This document shows positions 37,949-47,638 of a stretch of DNA of 64,000 nucleotides, piece after piece; positions within the stretch are counted from its first letter, which is position 1; the number at the start of each line of letters is the position of its first letter. Both the position numbers and the translations under genes were made by a program. The notes beneath the pieces are model-generated. The model was not told the origin of the DNA and did no database searches. It saw nothing but the letters and a program-made list of their open reading frames with translations. Source of the stretch: Prochlorococcus sp. AG-355-P18 (GTDB lineage: Bacteria; Cyanobacteriota; Cyanobacteriia; PCC-6307; Cyanobiaceae); assembly GCA_003280515.1 (NCBI GenBank), contig QCER01000001.1, forward strand, positions 1 through 64,000, given 5' to 3'.

Positions 37949-38461
37949 ATGATTAAATCAATTGTTTTCCCCTCATTAAAGAATGCATTAATTACTTTGT
38001 TATTCGTTGGGATTTTATTTTTTAATTCTGTAAATTCCGCATGGGCTAAAAGACCTCCTGAGATTAGAAATCAACAAGACCTAAATTTAGAGCCAGATAT
38101 GCATGGTCAAGACTTAAGCGGTAACGAATACGTTAAGTTTGATTTGAATGGGTTTAATTTCAGTGAAAGTAATTTAGAAGGGGCGGTGTTCAATAATAGT
38201 AAATTGCAAAACTCAAAGTTTACTGGAGCAAATTTAAGAGATGCACTAGCTTATGCAACAGACTTTACAGATGCTGATCTTTCAGATGTTAATTTTACTA
38301 ATGCTTTATTAATGGAGAGTAATTTTGAAGGCGCAAAAATAGATGGTGCAGATTTTACTGATGCTGTTCTAAGTCGTACACAACAAAAACAATTATGTGC
38401 GATTGCTAATGGCACAAATAGTTCTACAGGAGAGAGTACAGAATATAGCTTAGGTTGTTAA
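37949..38461 (+). CDS. Exported pentapeptide-repeat protein
   Basis: A 170-residue protein with a cleavable signal peptide: a hydrophobic core at about residues 12-30 ending in NSAWAK, with cleavage likely after AWA near residue 33. From about residue 60 it consists of tandem pentapeptides of the A(D/N)LXX type (for example LEGAVFNNSKLQNSKFTGAN, DFTDADLSDVNFTNA), which fold into a right-handed beta-helix. Two cysteines close to the end (about 149 and 170) could form a disulfide. The destination is probably the thylakoid lumen or periplasm, as for known lumenal pentapeptide proteins; biochemical role unknown. A CobW GTPase gene begins nine bases downstream. Confidence 0.87.
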   Translation: MIKSIVFPSLKNALITLLFVGILFFNSVNSAWAKRPPEIRNQQDLNLEPDMHGQDLSGNEYVKFDLNGFNFSESNLEGAVFNNSKLQNSKFTGANLRDALAYATDFTDADLSDVNFTNALLMESNFEGAKIDGADFTDAVLSRTQQKQLCAIANGTNSSTGESTEYSLGC

Positions 38462-38470
38462 TCATCAAAG

Positions 38471-39535
38471 ATGAAAAAAAAAATTCCAGTTATTGTTGTT
38501 TCAGGATTTCTTGGTTCAGGTAAAACAACTTTTCTAAGATATCTATTAAAAGAGAGTAATAAAAAATTTGGTTTAATAATTAATGAATTTGGTGATGTTG
38601 GAATTGACGGTGATTTGATTAAAAGTTGTGATAAATGTGATGAATCTGAAGACGACTGCGTTATCGAATTAAACAATGGATGCTTATGTTGCACTGTTCA
38701 AGATGACTTTGTTCCATCAATAAAAGCTCTCCTAGAATTTAATCCTCCTATCGAATCAATAATTATCGAAACAAGTGGGTTGGCACTACCAATTCCCTTA
38801 ATTCAAGCACTTAACTGGCCTGAGATTAGGTCTTCCATCTACCTTGATGTTGTTGTTGGTATCGTTAATGGAGAATCAATGCTAAATGGTTCCCCAATTA
38901 ATGATTTAAATAAAATAACAAAACAATATAATGAGACAGATAAAATTGATCACAACGCCACTATAGATGAACTTTTTGAGGAGCAACTAGAAGTTTCTGA
39001 TGTCGTTTTAGTCTCTAGATCAGATATCTTAAATGATGATCAGTTTGACGTTGTAAAAAATAAAATTCAAGGAAGTCTAAATTCATCTACACCAATCCTT
39101 AAATCCAAGAATGGCAAAATTGATTTAAATTATCTATTTGATTTTAATTTTAAAAAAGAGACTTATAAAGAATTTTTAACGGAAGAACATGACCATAATC
39201 ATGTTGAGCTTGTATCAGATTCATTTAAATTAAATTATTTTCTTGAAAAAAATGACTTTGAAAAGGAGATGTCAAAAATCTTGGATGAATTAAACATTCT
39301 TCGAATAAAAGGACGTATTTGGATACCAAACAAATCATTGCCTTTACAAATACAAATTGTAGGAAAGAAAATTAATACTTGGTTTGAAGAAGCTCCAAAC
39401 AATTGTTGGAGACCAAATGATAATGCTGGGCTTGAATTAGTAATAATTTCCTTTGATGAAAAATCTATACAAACTTTCAATAAAAAAATTAAAGAGAAAT
39501 TTAAGATTTTAAGTGATCCAAAAATAGCAATTTGA
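38471..39535 (+). CDS. CobW/COG0523-family G3E GTPase (metal chaperone-like)
   Basis: A 354-residue G3E P-loop GTPase. Walker A is GFLGSGKT at residues 12-19, the family metal-binding CxCC is NNGCLCCTVQ with Cys71, Cys73 and Cys74, and the switch region ETSGLALP lies near residue 101. Extra cysteines at 53, 56 and 63 precede the CxCC, and a histidine cluster (EHDHNH) occurs near residue 236. These features point to zinc or cobalt handling. The C-terminal CobW domain contains RIKGRIWIPN. It follows the pentapeptide gene by nine bases and precedes a mini zinc-finger gene, so a metal-related operon is possible. Confidence 0.9.
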   Translation: MKKKIPVIVVSGFLGSGKTTFLRYLLKESNKKFGLIINEFGDVGIDGDLIKSCDKCDESEDDCVIELNNGCLCCTVQDDFVPSIKALLEFNPPIESIIIETSGLALPIPLIQALNWPEIRSSIYLDVVVGIVNGESMLNGSPINDLNKITKQYNETDKIDHNATIDELFEEQLEVSDVVLVSRSDILNDDQFDVVKNKIQGSLNSSTPILKSKNGKIDLNYLFDFNFKKETYKEFLTEEHDHNHVELVSDSFKLNYFLEKNDFEKEMSKILDELNILRIKGRIWIPNKSLPLQIQIVGKKINTWFEEAPNNCWRPNDNAGLELVIISFDEKSIQTFNKKIKEKFKILSDPKIAI

Positions 39536-39581
39536 CTTTATAGTTACTTGTCGGGATACTTTCTTTAGTAGACAGCCCAAG

Positions 39582-39746
39582 ATGGAAAATTCAAAAATTG
39601 CTTTAAAACAAATAATCTCTGAAGAAGTTTCTTCAATTGATAAAATAAAATGTTCAAAATGTGGGGGGTCAGGAAATTTTAAAACACCTGAAAATTCAAG
39701 AAAAACTTGCTTAGTTTGTTTTGGTAGAGGCTACATAGACATTTAA
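39582..39746 (+). CDS. Mini DnaJ-type zinc-finger protein
   Basis: A 54-residue open frame with two CxxCxGxG half-sites: CSKCGGSG near residues 24-31 and CLVCFGRG near 43-50. In DnaJ such repeats bind one zinc ion between pairs and help hold unfolded clients; here the J-domain and substrate domains are absent. Similar small proteins act as assembly chaperones in chloroplasts, such as BSD2 for Rubisco, but I cannot say this is one. The N-terminal 20 residues are a charged helix. It lies 46 bases after the CobW GTPase gene on the same strand; a zinc link is attractive but unproven. Confidence 0.75.
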   Translation: MENSKIALKQIISEEVSSIDKIKCSKCGGSGNFKTPENSRKTCLVCFGRGYIDI

Positions 39747-39845
39747 TAACTCAGAAAACCTTATGGAAAAAAAATATTTGTTTATTAATCAATAGTACTT
39801 TTTATTAAAATTTAAACTAATCTTCTAGTAGAAATTAATTTTTAA

Positions 39846-40100
39846 TTGGACCAATTTGCTGTAAAAGTTTTTGTAAGACTAAGACCCTCAGTTTTAGATC
39901 CAGCAGGGGAAGCTACTAAATCTGCTTCTATAAAACTTGGAGCCGAGGGAATAAAATCATTACGGATAGGAAAAATGATTGAGGTAAAAATAGAAGGTGA
40001 TGGTGAAAACGAAGTAAGAGAAAAAATTGATTTATTGTGTGATAGGTTATTCGCAAATACTGTTATTGAAGATTACGAGTATTCACTAGAAAAATTATAA
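39846..40100 (+). CDS. purS: Phosphoribosylformylglycinamidine synthase subunit PurS
   Basis: An 84-residue PurS, the small structural subunit of the three-part FGAM synthase in purine synthesis, bridging PurL and PurQ. The sequence ([20 protein letters not shown], then [20 protein letters not shown]) is diagnostic. The start is TTG at 39846, which gives the standard family N-terminus. It is separated from purQ by a single base, so the two are translationally linked. Plus strand. Confidence 0.94.
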   Translation: MDQFAVKVFVRLRPSVLDPAGEATKSASIKLGAEGIKSLRIGKMIEVKIEGDGENEVREKIDLLCDRLFANTVIEDYEYSLEKL

Positions 40101-40101
40101 G

Positions 40102-40767
40102 ATGGATAATTTTACTGTAGGAGTTGTTGTCTTCCCTGGTTCTAATTGTGATCGTGACGTTTCATGGGCATTGGAAGGTTGTTTAGACATAAGAACAAAA
40201 TACTTGTGGCATGAGTCTTCAGATTTAAGCGATGTAGATGCAATAGTTTTACCCGGAGGATTTAGCTATGGTGATTATTTAAGATGTGGAGCAATAGCGA
40301 GATTCTCTCCATTAATAAATGCTTTGGATGACTTTGTGAAAAGTGGAAGAAGAGTTTTAGGAATTTGTAATGGGTTCCAAATTTTGACAGAATCAGGCTT
40401 TTTGCCTGGTGCCCTAACTGCAAATAAAAATCTTAATTTCATCTGTGATGATGTTGAACTTGATATTGTTTCTTCAAAAGGAGGTTGGTTTAATGATGGA
40501 GGTGAAAAACAAACTATTAAGTTACCCATAGCGCATGGGGAAGGAAGATTTCATTGTGATTCTGATACTTTAAAAAAACTTGTAGATAATGAATTGATCG
40601 CGTTGAGATATAAAAATAATCCTAATGGCTCCTCATTCGATATCGCAGGCATAACTAATGAAAAGGGTAATGTTCTTGGTTTAATGCCTCATCCAGAACG
40701 AGCATGTGACGAGACAATTGGTGGGACTGATGGTCTCTTTACATTAAAATCATTAATATTGAAATAA
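40102..40767 (+). CDS. purQ: Phosphoribosylformylglycinamidine synthase subunit PurQ
   Basis: A 221-residue class I glutamine amidotransferase that supplies ammonia for FGAM synthesis. The catalytic cysteine is in [15 protein letters not shown] near residue 91, preceded by [20 protein letters not shown] near 51-70, and the His-Glu pair is in MPHPERACD near 194-202. Length fits the bacterial short PurQ. It directly follows purS; a strong bidirectional terminator overlaps its stop region. Confidence 0.96.
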   Translation: MDNFTVGVVVFPGSNCDRDVSWALEGCLDIRTKYLWHESSDLSDVDAIVLPGGFSYGDYLRCGAIARFSPLINALDDFVKSGRRVLGICNGFQILTESGFLPGALTANKNLNFICDDVELDIVSSKGGWFNDGGEKQTIKLPIAHGEGRFHCDSDTLKKLVDNELIALRYKNNPNGSSFDIAGITNEKGNVLGLMPHPERACDETIGGTDGLFTLKSLILK

Positions 40768-40798
40768 AAAAAGACCCCCAATTTTGGGGGTCTTTTTT
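40767..40798. terminator. Bidirectional terminator between purQ and fba
   Basis: A GC-rich stem for this genome: GACCCCC and GGGGGTC pair around ATTTT or similar, flanked by AAAAAA on one side and TTTTTT on the other, so it can terminate both the plus-strand purSQ transcript and the minus-strand fba transcript. This is the clearest terminator in the window. Confidence 0.92.
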
Positions 40799-40816
40799 AT
40801 TTAATATGGGAAGAAA

Positions 40817-41890
40817 TTAGACAGTAGCTTTTACTTTTGGATCTAAATCACCTTTAGCGTAAAGATCAGCAAAGTAATTGGTGCTGTTTTGCTTGATCTT
40901 ACTTGCTTGACCTTCGCACCAGAACTGCTTGTATCTATCAAGACAAACTTGCTTCATGTATTTTCTAGCAGGCTTGTTGAAATGTCTTGGGTCAAAGTTT
41001 GCCTTATCAGCAAATGCTGCCTCTCTAACCGCGGCAGTGAAAGCAAGTCTGTTATCGGTATCAATGTTGACTTTTCTAACTCCATTTCTTATTCCCTCTT
41101 GAATCTCTTCAACAGGAACACCATATGTTTGAGGGATTTCACCACCATATTTGTTAATGATATCCAACCATTCCTGAGGAACTGAACTAGATCCATGCAT
41201 TACAAGATGGGTATTTGGGAGTGCTTTATGAATTTCAGCAATTCTGCTTATTGCAAGAACTTCTCCTGTAGGTTTTCTTGTGAATTTATAAGCACCATGA
41301 CTTGTACCTATAGCAATAGCTAATGCATCAACTTTTGTTTTAGCAACAAAATCTGCAGCTTCTTCAGGATCAGTCAAAAGCATATCTGTAGAAAGTTCAC
41401 CTTCAAAACCATGACCATCTTCAGCTTCTCCTTTCCCTGTTTCTAATGAACCTAAGCAACCTAATTCTCCTTCAACACTAACCCCAACTGAATGAGCAAA
41501 ATCTACAACTTTTTTAGTAACTGCAACATTATATTCGTAACTTGCGGGTGTTTTTGCATCTGCCTCTAGAGAACCATCCATCATTACTGATGTGAAACCA
41601 TTTATTGCTGCTGAATAGCATGTTGATGGCTCATTACCATGGTCTTGGTGCATTACAACTGGAATATTTGGATATGTTTCTGTAGCAGCAAGAATTAGAT
41701 GACGTAAGAAAATTTCTCCTGCATAATTTCTTGCCCCTCTTGAAGCTTGGAGGATAACTGGACTATCAGTTTCATATGCTGCTTCCATGATTGCTTGAAC
41801 TTGTTCAAGATTATTAACATTGAAAGCTGGAATACCGTAACTATTCTCAGCAGCGTGATCTAAAAGTAGTCTTAGTGGAACGAGGGCCAT
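40817..41890 (-). CDS. fba: Fructose-bisphosphate aldolase, class II
   Basis: A 357-residue zinc-dependent aldolase that condenses triose phosphates to fructose 1,6-bisphosphate (and sedoheptulose 1,7-bisphosphate) in the Calvin cycle and gluconeogenesis. Zinc and catalytic residues are visible in [15 protein letters not shown] near residues 78-92, [12 protein letters not shown] near 140-151, [10 protein letters not shown] near 198-207 and the HGSSSVP loop near 232-238. Length matches the cyanobacterial CfxA type. Minus strand, with the shared terminator right behind its stop. Confidence 0.95.
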   Translation of the reverse strand: MALVPLRLLLDHAAENSYGIPAFNVNNLEQVQAIMEAAYETDSPVILQASRGARNYAGEIFLRHLILAATETYPNIPVVMHQDHGNEPSTCYSAAINGFTSVMMDGSLEADAKTPASYEYNVAVTKKVVDFAHSVGVSVEGELGCLGSLETGKGEAEDGHGFEGELSTDMLLTDPEEAADFVAKTKVDALAIAIGTSHGAYKFTRKPTGEVLAISRIAEIHKALPNTHLVMHGSSSVPQEWLDIINKYGGEIPQTYGVPVEEIQEGIRNGVRKVNIDTDNRLAFTAAVREAAFADKANFDPRHFNKPARKYMKQVCLDRYKQFWCEGQASKIKQNSTNYFADLYAKGDLDPKVKATV

Positions 41891-41982
41891 AATTAAAATA
41901 AGTTAGATGCTATACAAAGCACTTGTTTCCGCGAGTTTAGTACAAAGAGGGATCAAATGTCACGTAATTAGATATACAAAAT

Positions 41983-43080
41983 CTATATTTTTATATTTAA
42001 CCCGCTCTTCGACGATTCTCTTATAGCTTCGCAAACTTTATGACTTGCAAGTCCCTCGCATAAGCCTGGAATGATAGGTGTTTTATTAAAAATACTCTCA
42101 GCCCATAAATTTTGAATTCTCAAAACTGGAGCTATTCTCCCATCAGTCCATGTTTTTTCAAAATTAAAACTTGAATCTGCAGTTAGATTTTGTATTTTAT
42201 TTTTGTTGTTTGAATATTTTAAATTAAAACCATGTACATAATCTTTTTGGTTTTCGCTTTTAAGAATTAGTGAACCTTCGCTTCCATATATTTCTAAACT
42301 AAATCCTCTACCATTTTTAGAAATTGATGATAAAGATACCTGACATGGAATAAGATTCGAGCTGTAGTTTGATATTTCTATATTGGCTAAACATACATCT
42401 TCACTCGTAACACCATTTAAATCAGATGAATTAGGTAAAGGTCTTTTTTTTATTGATGTTGCTAACTTGCCAGACACGTTTATTGCTTCTCCAAAAAACC
42501 AATTCAACATATCGAATGCATGAGTACCTAAAGCGCCAATAACTCCTCCACCTTTTTCTTCCAAAGAATACCAATTCCAAGCTCTTTTAGGATCGGATCT
42601 ACTCCCCATTAACCAATCTAATTTGACTAAATATATTTCTCCTAAAATATTTTCATCAATAATTTTTTTTGTCTGAAGGAAAAGAGGTACTGCTCTATAT
42701 TCAAAATCAACACATACGCTTAAATTATTAATTAAAGATATTCTCTGAAGCTCTTCAATTTCTGAGGAGGATAATGAAACGGGTTTTTCTAGGAGCAAAT
42801 TTTTATTATTCTCTAGAGCTTGTTTTGCTAACTTAAATCTTGATTCAGGAGGAGTGGCAATAATAATTCCATCAATTTTTGGAGATTTAACTAAGTCTTC
42901 CCAATTATGAAAAAAATCTAAGCCCGTTTCTTTTTCTATAATCGATTTTTGCTCTTTCTCGTAATGATAAATTGCTACAGGAGTTAAGTGATCAGACTCT
43001 TTTAATGCCTCTAAATGAACTTTTTTCCCAAATCCTAGTCCAGCGATTGCTATTTTTAATTTTTTATTTTTAGTATTCAT
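41983..43080 (-). CDS. Gfo/Idh/MocA-family oxidoreductase
   Basis: A 365-residue NAD(P)-dependent sugar oxidoreductase-like protein. The Rossmann motif is IAIAGLGFGKKVHLEALKES near residues 10-29; the family motif EKPVSLSS with its lysine near residue 99 marks the active site, and the C-terminal alpha/beta domain includes GGGVIGALGTHAFDMLNW near 177-194, carrying the conserved histidine. The substrate cannot be assigned. It lies between fba and a small secreted protein gene, two bases from the latter, all on the minus strand. Confidence 0.87.
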   Translation of the reverse strand: MNTKNKKLKIAIAGLGFGKKVHLEALKESDHLTPVAIYHYEKEQKSIIEKETGLDFFHNWEDLVKSPKIDGIIIATPPESRFKLAKQALENNKNLLLEKPVSLSSSEIEELQRISLINNLSVCVDFEYRAVPLFLQTKKIIDENILGEIYLVKLDWLMGSRSDPKRAWNWYSLEEKGGGVIGALGTHAFDMLNWFFGEAINVSGKLATSIKKRPLPNSSDLNGVTSEDVCLANIEISNYSSNLIPCQVSLSSISKNGRGFSLEIYGSEGSLILKSENQKDYVHGFNLKYSNNKNKIQNLTADSSFNFEKTWTDGRIAPVLRIQNLWAESIFNKTPIIPGLCEGLASHKVCEAIRESSKSGLNIKI

Positions 43081-43082
43081 TC

Positions 43083-43475
43083 TTATTCATTAATAAACTC
43101 TGAACAGCTATTTTCAATAACAACATCTATAAGTTCATCATTATTAGAAGTTTGCCATTTTGAATTGAATTGTGGAATTCCATTTATTGATGTATCTTTA
43201 AACTTTTTTTCATTGCAATTAATTCTCATTACATAAAGTGATAACTCTCCATCATCATCAGAATTAGTTGGATTCTTAAAGAACTTTGTTAATACACTTA
43301 TTTCACCATTTGGGAGCGACTTAATACTCCCTTTATCAAGCCATTCTTTCCCATCATCATTCTCTTTTAGTAGCACCCAGTCAACATTTCCTATCGCATA
43401 TGAATAGGAGGCAAAGTTAAAAATAAAGAGTAGAAGGCTTAAAGAAAAATAAAATAAATTAGAAATTATTCTCAT
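43083..43475 (-). CDS. Small exported protein of unknown function
   Basis: A 130-residue protein with an N-terminal signal peptide: hydrophobic core at about residues 7-22 ending in ASYSYA, with likely cleavage after residue 27. The mature part is acidic and beta-rich, with two cysteines (about 109 in MRINCNEKKF region and 124 in ENSCSEF) that could form a disulfide in the periplasm. The WVLLKENDDGKEWLDKGSIK layout resembles small periplasmic or surface-adhesin-E-like proteins, but the match is weak. It starts one base from the accD stop and ends two bases before the Gfo/Idh gene. Confidence 0.7.
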   Translation of the reverse strand: MRIISNLFYFSLSLLLFIFNFASYSYAIGNVDWVLLKENDDGKEWLDKGSIKSLPNGEISVLTKFFKNPTNSDDDGELSLYVMRINCNEKKFKDTSINGIPQFNSKWQTSNNDELIDVVIENSCSEFINE

Positions 43476-43476
43476 T

Positions 43477-44358
43477 TTATATATTTACTTCTGTAAGTTC
43501 TTTTACACCATGAATTTTTAAAATTTTAGTCAGAGTTTCCTTGAGATCTTTCCTTTTTACTATTACATCAACAAAACCATGCTCAAGCAGATATTCAGCT
43601 GTTTGAAAATTATCGGGTAATTTTTCTCTTAATGTTTGTTCTATAACCCTTCTTCCAGCAAATCCAATAAGTGCTTTAGGTTCCGCCAAAATTAAATCAC
43701 CTAACATCGCAAAGCTGGCTGTAACCCCTCCAGTAGTTGGATGAGTTAACAAGGGCATATATAGGAGATTTTTCTCTTTATGTTTTTTTAGTGCTCCAGA
43801 TATTTTTGCCATTTGCATGAGACTTAACATACCTTCTTGCATCCTTGCTCCTCCTGATGCGCAGACAATAAGAATTGGAAAATTTTCCAAAGTTGCTCTT
43901 TCAATTATCCTTGTAATTTTTTCACCAACTACTGAACCCATGGATCCTCCCATAAATCTAAAATCCATAACAGCTAATGCTAAAGGCATTGAATTCACAG
44001 AACAGATACCTGTTACGACTCCATCTCTTAAACCTGTACCTGCTTGACTTTCTTTAATTCGATCAGCATACGCTCTTCTATCTTTAAAACCCAAAGGATC
44101 TGTAGGACTTAGTGAACTATCAAATTCTTTGAATGAATTTTTATCAGCAATTATATTTATCCTTTCATCGCTATTAATCCTATTGTGGTGTCCACAATTA
44201 CTACAAACATTGAAATTTGAAATTAGGTCTTTTCTATAGGCTACTTGCGAACACTCTGAACATTTAACCCATAAACCATCTCCTTCGTCAGTATCTTGGG
44301 AAACTTTCCCAACAAATTGATCTTTACGCCTTGCGGCAAACCAGTCGATTAATGACAC
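43477..44358 (-). CDS. accD: Acetyl-CoA carboxylase carboxyltransferase beta subunit
   Basis: A 293-residue AccD, which with AccA transfers carboxyl from biotin to acetyl-CoA, the first step of fatty-acid synthesis. The N-terminal zinc ribbon has Cys33, Cys36, Cys52 and Cys55. The crotonase-fold core shows [14 protein letters not shown] near residues 133-146 and [20 protein letters not shown] near 163-182, typical of the CoA site, then [15 protein letters not shown]. Length fits the bacterial protein. Minus strand, downstream of prk with 139 gene-free bases between. Confidence 0.96.
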   Translation of the reverse strand: MSLIDWFAARRKDQFVGKVSQDTDEGDGLWVKCSECSQVAYRKDLISNFNVCSNCGHHNRINSDERINIIADKNSFKEFDSSLSPTDPLGFKDRRAYADRIKESQAGTGLRDGVVTGICSVNSMPLALAVMDFRFMGGSMGSVVGEKITRIIERATLENFPILIVCASGGARMQEGMLSLMQMAKISGALKKHKEKNLLYMPLLTHPTTGGVTASFAMLGDLILAEPKALIGFAGRRVIEQTLREKLPDNFQTAEYLLEHGFVDVIVKRKDLKETLTKILKIHGVKELTEVNI

Positions 44359-44497
44359 AACTTTTCCTGTTTTTTCTATTTAAATCTAAGTAAGGTACTT
44401 TTATCAAGAAAGATATATAAAAATTTGAGATCCTCTAGATTAAAAACTTCTCAAAATAAAAAAATAATGATTTAAGTTGATAATCGAAAATTAATTA

Positions 44498-45394
44498 TTA
44501 TTTATTTTTCTCCTCAATCATTTTATGAATTATTGGAGTGAGAATTAGTTCCATTGCAAATCCCATTTTCCCTCCATTTACAACGATACTTGTTGGACTT
44601 GACATAAATGAATCATTAATCATTCCAAGCAAGTATTGAAAATCAATCCCCCATTTCTCTCTTGCCCCTTTTCTGAAATGTATGATCACAAAGCTCTCAT
44701 CAGGAGTTGGGATATTCCTGCATATGAAAGGATTAGAAGTGTCAATTGTCGGAATTCTTTGGAAATTAATATCGGTTTTGCTGAATTGTGGGCATATATG
44801 ATTTATATAATCAGGCATTCTTCTCAATATAGTATCTACAATGGTTTCCGCTGAGTAGCCTCTTTCTGCGTTATCTCTATGGATTTTTTGAATCCACTCT
44901 AAATTTGTTATCGGAACAACTCCAACAAGTAGATCAGCATAAGAGGCAACATTGTATCCATCACCTTCTACCCCGCCATGCAAACCTTCATAAAAAAGTA
45001 CATCTGTTCCCTCAGGAATATCTTCCCATGGAGTAAATTGCCCAGGTTCTAGGGATGTCCCAAGTCTTGTATTATGTTCTTCTGCTTCTTCAAGACTATG
45101 TAGATAATACCTTTTCTTTCCTCCTCCAGTTTCACCATAGATTTTAAAAAGTTCTTCTAGCTTGTCAAAAAGATTAGCCTCTGGACCAAAATGTGAGAAA
45201 TTTTCACCTTTTGAAAGAGCGTCTGCCATAGCTTTTTTCATAGGCATTCTTTCAAATCTGTGGTAACTATCACCTTCAACAACGGCGGGAACAATATCTT
45301 CTCTGGCAAAAATATGCTCAAAGGCTCTTTTTACTGTACTTGTTCCTGCTCCTGAAGATCCTGTTACAGCAACTACTGGATGACGTTTTGACAT
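44498..45394 (-). CDS. prk: Phosphoribulokinase
   Basis: A 298-residue kinase that phosphorylates ribulose 5-phosphate to ribulose 1,5-bisphosphate for Rubisco. The P-loop is GSSGAGTST at residues 12-20; the substrate and catalytic region includes VEGDSYHRFERMPM near 39-52, HFGPEANLFDKL and FYEGLHGG near 133-140. The class I (proteobacterial-type) sequence, rather than the plant-type regulated by cysteine pairs, is typical of alpha-cyanobacteria. The redox cysteines of plant PRK near the P-loop are absent, so CP12/thioredoxin control in the usual form is not expected. Confidence 0.93.
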   Translation of the reverse strand: MSKRHPVVAVTGSSGAGTSTVKRAFEHIFAREDIVPAVVEGDSYHRFERMPMKKAMADALSKGENFSHFGPEANLFDKLEELFKIYGETGGGKKRYYLHSLEEAEEHNTRLGTSLEPGQFTPWEDIPEGTDVLFYEGLHGGVEGDGYNVASYADLLVGVVPITNLEWIQKIHRDNAERGYSAETIVDTILRRMPDYINHICPQFSKTDINFQRIPTIDTSNPFICRNIPTPDESFVIIHFRKGAREKWGIDFQYLLGMINDSFMSSPTSIVVNGGKMGFAMELILTPIIHKMIEEKNK

Positions 45395-45483
45395 TTTTTA
45401 AAAACAATATCTAATGATTCTGACAGGTCATATGCCAACTTTATGTTTTACTTAAAAATATTTTTTTATTTATTAATTTTTTT

Positions 45484-46556
45484 TTAAATTTCATCAATTA
45501 TTTTATCTCCGATTTCACTGCAAGATAAAACTTCAGTAGACCCATCAGCTAAATCTGCTGTTCTAAATCCTTTTGATAAAACTTTATCAATGGCAGTTTC
45601 TAAATTTTCTGCAGCTTCTTCTTCATTTAATCCAATTTTTAACATCATGGAAGCAGATAAAAGCATTGCAATAGGATTAGCTATGTTTTTACCAGCTATA
45701 TCAGGAGCCGAACCATGAACAGGTTCAAAAACGCCTGGGCCATTATTGTTTAAAGAAGCAGATGGAAGCATACCAATAGAACCAGTTAACATTGCGGCTA
45801 AGTCGCTTAAAATATCTCCAAATAAATTACTAGTTAAAATCACATCAAATTGACCAGGATCTCTAACTAATTGCATTGCTGCATTGTCAACGTACATATT
45901 GCTTAGAGATATATTTTTATCTTTTGAGGTGATATTTAAAACTGTATCTCTCCACAATTGACTAACCTCAAGAACGTTTGATTTATCAACAGAACATATT
46001 TTTTTATTTCTTTGGTTAGCAATTTTTATTGCTATTTCGGTTATTCTTTCTATTTCATTCGAATCATAAACCATAGTATTGAAAGCTTTTGGGATTTTTG
46101 TATTTGTTATGTGGCCTCTTGGTTTTCCAAAATAAATTCCTCCTATTAATTCTCTTACGACAATAAGATCTACATGCTCAACGATTTCTTTTTTTAATGT
46201 ACTTGCATCTAATAGAGATTTTCTTATTTTGACAGGCCTGATATTTGCGAAAAGGTTTAGGGCAGATCTTAACTTTAGTAACCCACTTTCTGGCCTTAAT
46301 TCTCTTGCAAGAGAATCATATTTAATATCGCCAACACATGCTAAAAGTACTGCGTCACTTTTTTACATTGATCTAGTGTCTCATCTGGAGCAGGAGTACC
46401 ATATTTTTCATACGCTATCCCTCCAAATAATTTTTCAATAATCTCAATATCGAAATTATGATTTTTTGAAAGCTTTTTTAAAACTTTTTTTGAAACTTCT
46501 GAAATCTCTGGTCCAATCCCATCTCCTGACAATAAAACAATCTTATATTTCTTCAT
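45484..46556 (-). pseudogene. leuB: 3-isopropylmalate dehydrogenase, split by a -1 frameshift
   Basis: LeuB oxidises 3-isopropylmalate in leucine synthesis. The N-terminal 63 or so residues (MKKYKIVLLSGDGIGPEI onward) read well from 46556 down to a run of six T on the plus strand at 46359-46364; there the frame shifts and stops after CKKVTQYF. The other frame continues cleanly from SDAVLLACVGDIKY, through RELIGGIYFGKPRG and NMYVDNAAMQL, to the end at 45484, including the substrate motif GPGVFEPVHGSAPD. One extra A in that run would restore a 357-residue protein of normal length, with all motifs intact. The cause may be a sequencing or assembly error in a homopolymer, a true mutation, or slippage that rescues translation. 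Confidence 0.9.
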
Positions 46557-46584
46557 TTAAATTTTTGTTTAATAGAACAATAAA

Positions 46585-47619
46585 TTATTGCTTGTCTAAT
46601 TGTCTAAGTTTTTTTGCTAATTCTGGTAATTTTTTAAAAATACTTGAACTCTTTAGCCATGATTTATTTTCCATCGCGGGGAAACCACTTATTACCTTGC
46701 CATCTTCAATGTCACAATGGATTCCGCATTTTGAACTCGCAATGACATTATTACCAACTTTTACTCTATTATTGACTCCTACTTGCCCTGCCAAAATAAC
46801 ACCATCTCCAATATTTGCGCCTCCAGCGATACCAACTTGAGCTGCAAATGCACAATTCTTTCCAATTTTTACGCCATGACCTATTTGTATTAAATTATCC
46901 AACTTTGTTCCCTCATCAATAAAAGTAAATCCAACTGCGGGTCTATCAATACAACAATTAGTTCCAATTTCTACAAAACTCATTATTTTTACACCACCTT
47001 TTTGCGGCATCTTTACCCATTTGCCATTTTCAGGAATAAAACCAAATCCCTCTGACCCAATAACAGAATTTGAATTAATTACACAATTATTTTTTAGAGT
47101 GGTATTTTCGTAAATAACACAATTAGGATGAATTATATTATTATTTCCTATTTGAACATTGCCTAAAATTGATGATCCAGGAAGAATATGATTATTGTCT
47201 CCAATTACGGTATTTTCTCCAATATAGACATTAGGTCCAATATGGCAATCTGCTCCAATTATTGCTGTTTTATCTATAACTGCTGAAGCATGAATTCCTG
47301 GTTTGAAATTGATAGTTTTATATAAGTAATCCAATACTTCTGCAAATGCAATTCTTGGATTTTTAACGATTATGTTAGATATATTGAGTTTTTTTAGGGC
47401 ACTAACGATTTCATCGTTGTTAGTAGTTATTATTGCTGAGGCTTTAGTTTGATCTAATTTTTCTTTAAGGATATTATTTTCCTCTAAAAAAGATATTTGA
47501 TGTTTAACTGCAGCATCTAATGAGGCAGCATCATCTATGTTTAAATCTTCGAAAATATTGGCACTAATAAAATTTGAATTTCCTTTTTTTATTAGATCAA
47601 CTAAATCACTTAAAAGCAT
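46585..47619 (-). CDS. lpxD: UDP-3-O-acylglucosamine N-acyltransferase
   Basis: A 344-residue left-handed beta-helix acyltransferase that adds the second acyl chain in lipid A synthesis. The N-terminal uridine-binding domain covers about residues 1-100, hexapeptide repeats ([IV]G-type, such as IGADCHIGPNVYIGENTVIG) run from about 112 to 305, and the catalytic histidine is in DNLIQIGHGVKIG near 240. The C-terminal helix contains FKKLPELAKKLRQ. Presence of lpxD and lptB fits an LPS-containing outer membrane. Minus strand, between proB and leuB. Confidence 0.94.
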   Translation of the reverse strand: MLLSDLVDLIKKGNSNFISANIFEDLNIDDAASLDAAVKHQISFLEENNILKEKLDQTKASAIITTNNDEIVSALKKLNISNIIVKNPRIAFAEVLDYLYKTINFKPGIHASAVIDKTAIIGADCHIGPNVYIGENTVIGDNNHILPGSSILGNVQIGNNNIIHPNCVIYENTTLKNNCVINSNSVIGSEGFGFIPENGKWVKMPQKGGVKIMSFVEIGTNCCIDRPAVGFTFIDEGTKLDNLIQIGHGVKIGKNCAFAAQVGIAGGANIGDGVILAGQVGVNNRVKVGNNVIASSKCGIHCDIEDGKVISGFPAMENKSWLKSSSIFKKLPELAKKLRQLDKQ

Positions 47620-47638
47620 TTTTCAGTTTTAATTTTTT

